From: Acidobacteriota bacterium | GTDB lineage: Bacteria > Acidobacteriota > Terriglobia > 2-12-FULL-54-10 | Reading direction: 5' to 3' | Assembly (NCBI GenBank): GCA_009691245.1 | Contig: SHUM01000003.1 | Coordinates: forward strand, 67,099 to 99,438 | Length of the DNA: 32,340 nt | In this document: piece after piece, positions 23,853-32,340 of the stretch | Layout: each line of letters opens with the position of its first letter | How positions within the stretch are numbered: the stretch's first letter is position 1 | Position numbers and translations under genes: made by a program | Notes under the pieces: generated by a model | The model's database searches: none | Seen by the model: only the letters and a program-made list of their open reading frames with translations | Told to the model about the DNA's origin: nothing

Positions 23853-25720
23853 GCGTACCGCGAATGAAGTTTTCAAGTCTGTATCCACGGCTTGCGATAT
23901 TCGCCACCGCCGCACTCGGCATTTGCGCGTGGATGCTCATCCCTGCATTGCTACATGCGCATGGTGAAGTCGCAGGTGGCGGCCGGCAGACCTTCGTCCA
24001 GAACGTAACCGGCGCGAACGGCAACTACCGCGTGGAGATCATGTACTCGCCATCGCTTCCTGTTGCGGGCGAGATTGCCAACGTCGAAATCAAAGCGTTC
24101 CGCCTGCTCGCGGTTCCCGATCCGCTGCTTGGCACCGAAATTCCCTTGGGGCTCCAGCCGGAAGGTTCACTCGTCGATACGCAATCGCAACGCGCCGTCG
24201 AGCCGCACCTGCCCGTTCACCCGGAGGGAGAAGCCGGAGTGTTTGGCATTGCGGAACACCAGTTCTCCAAAGCGGGGTCCTTCAATCTACACTTTACTTT
24301 CAAGACGGAAACTGGCGATGAGTTCAGCATGGATTTCCCGATCACGGTGCAGAGCAATCCAGCCAGTTTTTTCCGCCTGATGGTGAATATCGCCCTGGTG
24401 CTTCTAGTCGTTGGATTAACTGCGATCCAGTTGTGGCGTGTGCGCCAGCAGGCCGGCGAAGTGGGTGGTGCTGGGACGCGCATGGTCAGGCCAGCTCTGA
24501 TCGGACTGGCTTGCCTGATCTTCGTGGTTGGGGTGATGGACCGGTTCATCCTGCCGGCCGTGCTGAATATGCGGAAGCCGGCGGTACCCACGGAAGGCAA
24601 GCAATTCGTCATTCTGAATGAAGATGGAACGTATGCCATCACGGACGCGGCGCAAAAGGAATTGGGAATTACTCTAGTGGAAGCGAAGCTGGTCTCGCTT
24701 GATCAGATTGTTCGTGCTACTGGCCACGTCGAAGCGCGGCCGGATCTCACCGCGATTGTCGAGGCTCCTCTGTGGGGACGAATCGAATTTGCGCCCAAGC
24801 CGCTGAGTCTCGGCGAAACCGTCAAGCGCGGTCAGCAGTTGGCGGTGGTAACGCTGGAGCTTTCCGCCATCGAGCGCGGCCCAATGGAAGCCAAGGACCT
24901 TGATATCAACGGCGTGCTGGCACGCGCGCGTGAGCGGCGCGATGCGGCGCAGCTTGAACTGGATCGCACGCAAAAACTGGCCGCCGCAAATCCGCTCTAT
25001 GAAGCGGACGCCAAGTGGGCCAAGGAATTGCGCGACGAGGCAGTGCGCATTTTCGACGAAGTCCGTAAGCAGGACGAAGCCATGGAGGCCACCAAAAAGT
25101 TTCGCGACCCGCGCCGCACGCCCGTCGGCTCTCCCATTAATGGCATCATTGCCTCCATTAATTTCACTCCCGGAGAGCTGAATCTCAACGACGAATACAA
25201 ACAGCTATTCACCATCGTGGACCCCAGCCGGGTGTGGGTGAAAACGCAGGTGTACAGCTCGGACTTGCTTACGTTGAAACGGGGACAATCGGCTTCCATC
25301 TTCCCGCCGTCCCCGGGTGCCAAGCCTATGTCGGGAACCGTCCATTGGATCGGCGACACAATCGATTCCACCAATCGGTCGGTGCCGGTCATCGTGGATG
25401 TGGTGAATGAAGGTAACGTGCTGGCGCTTGAATCTTTTGTTCGTGCAGAGTTTCGCCGGCAGCAGCGCGTGCTGGCTGTTCCCGAGCAGGCGGTCATTGA
25501 TACCGGAACTGAGCGCTGGGTATATATAGTGCGGGCGGACGGAAACTTTGCCGCGCAACCGGTGGAAGTAGGGATTCGCCAAAACGGTTTTTGGCAGGTG
25601 CTGTCAGGAATCGGTGAAGGAGATCGCGTGGTGGTGAATGGCGCGGGCATGCTGGGCGCGCTGCCACGCCAGCAATCGGAGAGCGCTTCCTATGCGGTGC
25701 CGGCAGTCGCCGTACAGTAA
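23849..25720 (+). CDS. YtkA-like domain/two-helix/RND adaptor fusion protein
   Basis: This 623-residue protein joins two modules. After a signal (residues 13-37, ending HAHG) comes a beta domain (about 58-168) resembling YtkA or FixH: YRVEIMYSPSLPVAGEIANVEIKAF and GIAEHQFSKAGSFNLHFTFKT. Two membrane helices follow (177-197 and 215-238), then a CusB-like adaptor (about 255-610) with DGTYAITDAAQKELGI, the first lipoyl half, a helical hairpin, GSPINGIIASINFTPGELNLNDEYKQLFTIVDPSRVWVK, and LAVPEQAVIDTGTERWVYIV. The second module would again be periplasmic. GTG at 23849 overlaps the previous stop. Metal handling is suggested by the YtkA-like and CusB-like parts, but no Cys/Met/His metal cluster is obvious. 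Confidence 0.82.
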   Translation: MSVPRMKFSSLYPRLAIFATAALGICAWMLIPALLHAHGEVAGGGRQTFVQNVTGANGNYRVEIMYSPSLPVAGEIANVEIKAFRLLAVPDPLLGTEIPLGLQPEGSLVDTQSQRAVEPHLPVHPEGEAGVFGIAEHQFSKAGSFNLHFTFKTETGDEFSMDFPITVQSNPASFFRLMVNIALVLLVVGLTAIQLWRVRQQAGEVGGAGTRMVRPALIGLACLIFVVGVMDRFILPAVLNMRKPAVPTEGKQFVILNEDGTYAITDAAQKELGITLVEAKLVSLDQIVRATGHVEARPDLTAIVEAPLWGRIEFAPKPLSLGETVKRGQQLAVVTLELSAIERGPMEAKDLDINGVLARARERRDAAQLELDRTQKLAAANPLYEADAKWAKELRDEAVRIFDEVRKQDEAMEATKKFRDPRRTPVGSPINGIIASINFTPGELNLNDEYKQLFTIVDPSRVWVKTQVYSSDLLTLKRGQSASIFPPSPGAKPMSGTVHWIGDTIDSTNRSVPVIVDVVNEGNVLALESFVRAEFRRQQRVLAVPEQAVIDTGTERWVYIVRADGNFAAQPVEVGIRQNGFWQVLSGIGEGDRVVVNGAGMLGALPRQQSESASYAVPAVAVQ

Positions 25721-25750
25721 GCCAAACTTTGAGTGTGTTGACTTGCAAAT

Positions 25751-25779
25751 TTAGCGAACCGGAATTTTAGAAATATAGT
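25751..25779 (+). promoter_or_regulatory. weak candidate promoter before the RND gene
   Basis: TATAGT (25774-25779, five of six) lies 17 bases after TTAGCG (25751-25756, three of six) in the 121-base AT-rich gap between the fusion adaptor and the RND permease. It would allow separate expression of the pump. The evidence is weak, and the gap could equally be a simple intra-operon spacer. Confidence 0.22.
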
Positions 25780-25841
25780 CCATTACATGGAAATTTTCAA
25801 AGCACGATAACTCAGCAATATAAACGAGCCCGTCTCGACTC

Positions 25842-28997
<3,156 letters not shown>

Positions 28998-29030
28998 CCC
29001 GTTAGCATATGGTCCCTCTATAATCTGAAT

Positions 29031-30065
29031 ATGGGCATTCCTCCAGATACACTTGGATTCGCCCGCTACTCGCGCCAGATACTTTTCAAGGGCATCGGCG
29101 CAGCGGGACAGCAGCGGCTCGGACAGTCGCGAGCGGCAATCGTAGGCTGCGGTGCGCTGGGCAGCCTACAGGCGGCATTGCTGGCGCGCGCCGGCGTGGG
29201 TGAGATCACTTTAATTGATCGCGATTTTGTGGAAGAGAGCAACTTGCAGCGCCAGACTCTTTTTGATGAGAGCGACGCCGCCGAGCACACTCCTAAGGCG
29301 ATAGCCGCCGCGGCTCATCTGAAGCGCGCGAACTCCGAGGTCCGTATCCTCCCCGTGGTGGCTGACCTGACGCCGCGCAACATCGCCGAGTTGCTCGGCG
29401 GAGTCCACGTAATTCTTGACGGCACCGACAACTTCGAGACGCGCTATCTGCTGAACGACTTCAGCGTGTACAGCGGCATCCCGTGGATATACGGAGCCGC
29501 CGTGGCCAGTTACGGAGTCACCTTCACCATCCGGCCAGGCGCGACTCCCTGCCTGGCCTGCCTATTTCCCGCCGCCCCCGCTGGCGCGCACGCCACCTGC
29601 GATACGGCGGGCATTCTGAATGCCGCCGCCGCCGTGGTGGCCTCTTTGCAGGTGGCCGAGGCGACCAAACTGTTAGTGGGCGCGGCGCAGGAGTTGACCG
29701 GCAAGATGATCTCGGTGGATGTGTGGGACAGCCGCTTCCAGTCCATTGATCCCGGCCCGCCCGCCGCGGACTGCCGCGTTTGTCAGCGTCGGGAGTTCGC
29801 TTATCTAACCGGTGCCAAGTCGGCGCCTGTCACGCTTTGCGGTCGCGACTCGGTTCAGATACACGAACGGGAACGCCCGCTGGACTTCGCCGAGTTGGCC
29901 GGAACGCTCACACTGCTGGGCGCGGTGCGGTACAATTCTCATGTATTCCGATTCCAGGTGGATGCCTACGAAATGATCGTATTCCCCGATGGCCGCGCCA
30001 TCATCAAAGGCACCAACGACCCTGGCGTGGCCCGCAGCTTATACGCCCGCTACCTTGGGGCCTAA
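29031..30065 (+). CDS. ThiF/MoeB-family E1-like adenylyltransferase
   Basis: These enzymes adenylate the C-terminal Gly of a ubiquitin-like sulfur carrier such as ThiS or MoaD. The opening RYSRQILFKGIGAAGQQRL, the nucleotide site VGCGALGSLQAALLARAGVG, LIDRDFVEESNLQRQTLF, DGTDNFETRYLLND and the zinc cysteine pairs (CLAC near residue 180, CRVC near 247) are all present. After the zinc site it extends about 90 residues (TLCGRDSVQIHERERPLDF to DPGVARSLYARYLG), as in some ThiF proteins rather than in MoeB with rhodanese. A TATAAT six bases before the ATG hints at a leaderless start. lipA begins six bases after its stop codon. Carrier protein and pathway cannot be decided from this window. Confidence 0.88.
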   Translation: MGIPPDTLGFARYSRQILFKGIGAAGQQRLGQSRAAIVGCGALGSLQAALLARAGVGEITLIDRDFVEESNLQRQTLFDESDAAEHTPKAIAAAAHLKRANSEVRILPVVADLTPRNIAELLGGVHVILDGTDNFETRYLLNDFSVYSGIPWIYGAAVASYGVTFTIRPGATPCLACLFPAAPAGAHATCDTAGILNAAAAVVASLQVAEATKLLVGAAQELTGKMISVDVWDSRFQSIDPGPPAADCRVCQRREFAYLTGAKSAPVTLCGRDSVQIHERERPLDFAELAGTLTLLGAVRYNSHVFRFQVDAYEMIVFPDGRAIIKGTNDPGVARSLYARYLGA

Positions 30066-30070
30066 ACGAC

Positions 30071-30994
30071 ATGAGTGATCTGGTCAACATTGTTGCGCAA
30101 TTACAGGCGGCTACCTCCGCCGTTCGCCGCGCTCCCCGGCCGGAGTGGTTGCGGGCGCGCGCGCCCGGCGGGGCGAACCATCACGAACTGAAAGTGCTGA
30201 CCAATCGGCTGGGACTGCACACGGTATGCGAAAGCGCGCAGTGTCCCAATCTCGGCGAGTGCTGGGATCAGCGCACCGCGACGTTCATGATTCTGGGCGA
30301 TGTTTGCACGCGGCGCTGCGGTTTCTGCGCGGTCCCCAAGGGCCAGCCGCTGCCTGTGGATGAAGACGAGCCGGAGCGCGTGGCCGAGGCCGTGCATGCG
30401 TTGAATCTGGAATACGTTGTGGTTACTTCCGTCAATCGCGATGACCGCAAGGATGGCGGGGCGGAGCTTTTTGCGCGCACGATCCGCGCCATTAGCCAGC
30501 GGCAGCCTGGGTGCAAAGTGGAAGTGCTGATCCCGGACTTCCAAGGCTCGCGCGAGGCGCTCGAAATAGTTTTGGATGCGCGTCCGGACGTGTTGAATCA
30601 CAATACGGAGACCGTGCCGCGCCTCTACAAGCAGGTTCGTCCCGGCGCCCGCTATGAGCAGTCGCTCGAACTCATTTCGCGCGTGCGCCAGATGGACGCA
30701 TCCATCGCCAGCAAATCGGGGATCATGGTGGGATTAGGCGAATCGACCGAAGAAATTCACGAGACCATGCGGGATCTGGCGCGCAGCGGTTGCCAGATTA
30801 TGACCATCGGGCAATACTTGCAACCATCGCGGGACCATCTTCCCATCGCCCGCTACTATCACCCCAGCGAGTTTGCGGAATTTCAGCAGGCTGGGCTGCG
30901 CATGGGATTCAGCCACGTGGAATCCGGCCCACTGGTGCGCAGCTCCTATCACGCACGCACCCAACTGGCCAGCGCGATGCCAGCTAATCAATAG
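30071..30994 (+). CDS. lipA: lipoyl synthase
   Basis: LipA is a radical SAM enzyme that inserts two sulfurs into octanoyl groups on lipoyl domains. Both iron-sulfur motifs are intact: the auxiliary cluster CESAQCPNLGEC (C-x4-C-x5-C) and the radical SAM CTRRCGFC (C-x3-C-x2-C). Further family stretches are VVVTSVNRDDRKDGGAELF, VLIPDFQGSREAL, NHNTETVPRLYKQVRPGARYEQSL, KSGIMVGLGES, and the C-terminal SGPLVRSSYHA with the Ser that ligates the auxiliary cluster. The length is 307 aa. The ATG at 30071 gives the normal start. It directly follows the ThiF-like gene and is probably co-transcribed; lipB is not in the window. Confidence 0.97.
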   Translation: MSDLVNIVAQLQAATSAVRRAPRPEWLRARAPGGANHHELKVLTNRLGLHTVCESAQCPNLGECWDQRTATFMILGDVCTRRCGFCAVPKGQPLPVDEDEPERVAEAVHALNLEYVVVTSVNRDDRKDGGAELFARTIRAISQRQPGCKVEVLIPDFQGSREALEIVLDARPDVLNHNTETVPRLYKQVRPGARYEQSLELISRVRQMDASIASKSGIMVGLGESTEEIHETMRDLARSGCQIMTIGQYLQPSRDHLPIARYYHPSEFAEFQQAGLRMGFSHVESGPLVRSSYHARTQLASAMPANQ

Positions 30995-31016
30995 ATTAAA
31001 TGTTTGTTAGCGGGTT

Positions 31017-31055
31017 GATTCGGCACCAACAGGTTTTCGGTGTCTAGCCCGAATC
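31017..31055. other. imperfect stem-loop downstream of lipA
   Basis: GATTCGG (31017-31023) pairs with CCGAATC (31049-31055), and inside it CACC (31024-31027) pairs with GGTG (31039-31042), leaving a bulge of six bases. It begins 22 bases after the lipA stop. No T run follows, so it may be a transcript-end hairpin of a Rho-type or processing signal. Confidence 0.4.
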
Positions 31056-31169
31056 GTCTATTCACTCGCTGGTTTCCCGGGCCAGAATGTGATTACTAAT
31101 GCACCTGTAGAATAATAAACCCATTGCTCACCATCTGCTGTCCGATAACATCTGTGGAGGAAGATCTAT

Positions 31170-31514
31170 ATGGTGTACTCATCTTCAGGGTCGGGAGACG
31201 ACAGGCGTCAACATCGCCGCTTTCTGGTTAACGGCATTGCCTCGCTGCAATCCGGCAGCACCACCCTTCAGGCTGAACTGCTCAATGTGGGCGCCGGCGG
31301 GCTGCTGGTCCTGACGGACGCCGCACTACCTGACGGCGCGGCCGTTCAGGCGCGCTTCCTCATCAATAACTATCCTCTCGAAGTGGTTGTGAATGGATTT
31401 GTTGCGCATTCCACCGAATCCACGATGGGCGTTGCCTTTTCGGAAGAACCGGATGGGTTGGATGAGATCATTCTCTGGCTCGAAGCGGGCTTCATGGCCG
31501 GAATGCTGACTTAG
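31170..31514 (+). CDS. small stand-alone PilZ-domain protein
   Basis: This 114-residue protein consists of a single PilZ domain, the usual c-di-GMP receptor. It has the basic N-terminal motif DRRQHRRF (residues 10-17, the R-x3-R part) and the second motif LNVGAGGLLV (about 38-47). The consensus of the second is D/N-x-S-x-x-G, and here the Ser is Gly, so ligand affinity may be reduced. The C-terminal strand and helix (MGVAFSEEPDGLDEIILWLEAGF) fit the fold. A strong ribosome site, GGAGG, lies nine bases before the ATG. It stands alone, so its partner is unknown; the EAL/HDOD protein far upstream is the only other c-di-GMP-linked gene in view. Confidence 0.8.
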   Translation: MVYSSSGSGDDRRQHRRFLVNGIASLQSGSTTLQAELLNVGAGGLLVLTDAALPDGAAVQARFLINNYPLEVVVNGFVAHSTESTMGVAFSEEPDGLDEIILWLEAGFMAGMLT

Positions 31515-31885
31515 CTCGCGAAATAGCGGTTGCATAGCGCATCAGTTTCCGTTCATTCCGCTCCGATCATTCAGCATCATTCTCACTCCTGTTATTACTG
31601 CATCGAGCTACCTTTTCCACTGAGTATTATCAGTAGAACGCCGCTCCAGCACTGAACTCAAACTCTCCTTTCACGACGACTGTCGCCAATTGCGCCCTCG
31701 TGTTGCGCTGGCGTGTTGTGCTATTTTTGTCCTGCTGGTGGACGTGCCAGTCGCGCACCGGCTTCCCCCTGAAGTAAGGCCATTTTTTGGATGGGCCGAT
31801 ATTCGGCGAAGGATCGCCGAAGGTTCCGCACTTTGCCGAAAAGCGCCGGGGCGATGAACTTCACGGAGAAGAGGGCGGGATATCC
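31515..31885. other. intergenic region before the broken halogenase-like gene
   Basis: These 371 bases hold no gene I can support. The frame of the following gene is open back to 31787 but that part has no family likeness. A GAGGGCGGGA ribosome site lies at the right end. A short hairpin (ACTGA/TCAGT around 31620-31635) is too small to interpret. Confidence 0.45.
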
Positions 31886-32257
31886 ATGAAACAGCACTAC
31901 GATCTTGCCGTAATCGGTTCCGGACTGGCTGGCTTGACGTTGGTCCGGCAGTTGCTCCTGCGCGCGGACAAAAAAGTTTTGCTGCTCGATAAGTCTCCGC
32001 AGGTCCCCACTCCGCGACAGAAGCTTGGTGAATCGACCGTCCAGGTGGGTGGATACTATCTCTCCAAGGTGCTCGATCTCGAAGAGTATCTGATCCGCGA
32101 TCAGCTGCTGAAATACAATCTGCGATTTCACTGGAAACCCAAGGGAACCGACGGTAGCGCCTATGAGCAGCTGAGCCAGAGCTACATCCGCATTGACCTG
32201 CCCGGCGATTTCGATACCAGCCGAAGTGAGAGAGAATCTCATGAGGGAGGTATTTGA
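31886..32257 (+). pseudogene. flavin-dependent halogenase-like oxidoreductase, 5' fragment cut by an IS
   Basis: The first 110 codons encode the N-terminus of an FAD-dependent oxidoreductase of the tryptophan-halogenase type: the dinucleotide site YDLAVIGSGLAGLTLVRQ, LLLDK, then RQKLGESTVQVGGYYL, a Gly-Glu-Ser motif typical of this group, and LRFHWKPKGTDG and SQSYIRIDLPGDFDT. A full enzyme has about 400-550 residues, including the next FAD/substrate segment that normally follows FDT. Here the sequence changes to SRSERESHEGGI and stops at 32257. A transposase start overlaps this region. The gene is thus inactivated unless the 3' part is restored elsewhere. The exact substrate cannot be told. 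Confidence 0.72.
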
Positions 32258-32340
32258 ATATGCCGATGCAGAGGTACAAACCAGAGCAGATCGTAACGGT
32301 GTTGCGGCAGGTTGAAGTGGCGGTGGCCAGCGGGAAGACA
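32219..32340 (+). mobile_element. left end of an IS3-family insertion sequence
   Basis: Halogenase similarity ends at the Thr codon finishing at about 32219, and transposase sequence begins at 32260. The end of the element is therefore placed between 32216 and 32225. I could not identify a definite terminal inverted repeat without the other end, which lies outside the window, and the target duplication cannot be seen. Confidence 0.55.
32260..32340 (+). CDS. IS3-family transposase OrfA, N-terminus (cut by window edge)
   Basis: The first 27 residues read MPMQRYKPEQIVTVLRQVEV followed by AVASGKT. This is the usual start of the helix-turn-helix OrfA of IS3-family elements (IS407/IS51-like groups), which binds the terminal repeats; OrfB with the DDE catalytic domain would follow by frameshift. 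GAGGGAGG, a strong ribosome site, lies nine bases before the ATG at 32260. The rest is beyond the window. Confidence 0.75.
   Translation, partial: MPMQRYKPEQIVTVLRQVEVAVASGKT

Noticed and set aside
29780-30070. Extension of the lipA frame upstream to 29780
   Set aside because: It overlaps the ThiF-like gene in another frame, and LipA similarity starts after ATG 30071.

Overview
The window reads as chromosomal DNA from a GC-rich Gram-negative bacterium, most likely an acidobacterium. That placement is an inference from gene content: a rpmH-rnpA-yidD-yidC-khpB block, a MoxR/DUF58/VWA (Bat-type) cluster, a zinc-ribbon/XRE regulator, a secreted cohesin-like protein beside an RND efflux locus, and dispersed GAGCCGCGACCG-type repeats. 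No rRNA or marker phylogeny is available here.

Layout. 1-3000 (minus strand): an FHA protein cut by the window edge, a PP2C phosphatase, a small Zn-ribbon protein and a SAM hydroxide adenosyltransferase (DUF62). 3250-4860 (plus): tpiA behind a good promoter, secG, tRNA-Leu(GAG) with encoded CCA, and an intrinsic terminator. 4940-8380 (plus): rpmH, rnpA, a 20-codon hydrophobic mini-ORF coupled at both ends by ATGA overlaps, yidD, yidC, khpB. 8397-8542 is a long inverted repeat of REPIN type. 8554-9846 (minus) is an EAL-like/HDOD signalling protein.

10167-14630 is a disturbed region. CheA is cut within its C-terminal CheW-like domain and joined tail-to-tail to a truncated receiver-domain gene on the other strand. 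Beyond the junction the DNA is visibly richer in AT and carries an aberrant OmpR-type regulator, a zinc-ribbon XRE regulator and a long non-coding stretch.

14635-20619 (plus): a Bat-like envelope cluster (TPR membrane protein, VWA protein, MoxR ATPase, DUF58, BatD-like protein, second VWA protein). 20865-28997 (plus): a secreted and membrane cluster around a heavy-metal-type RND pump. It has a cohesin-like protein, a short TolC/OEP-like protein, an FMN-binding-like protein without the flavinylation residue, a HlyD-type adaptor, a second adaptor fused to a YtkA-like domain, and the RND permease. This is the best candidate in the window for an undescribed variant system. 29031-30994: a ThiF/MoeB-type E1-like enzyme next to lipA. 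31170-31514: a small PilZ protein. 31886-32340: the 5' part of a flavin-dependent halogenase-like gene broken by an IS3-family element that runs off the window.
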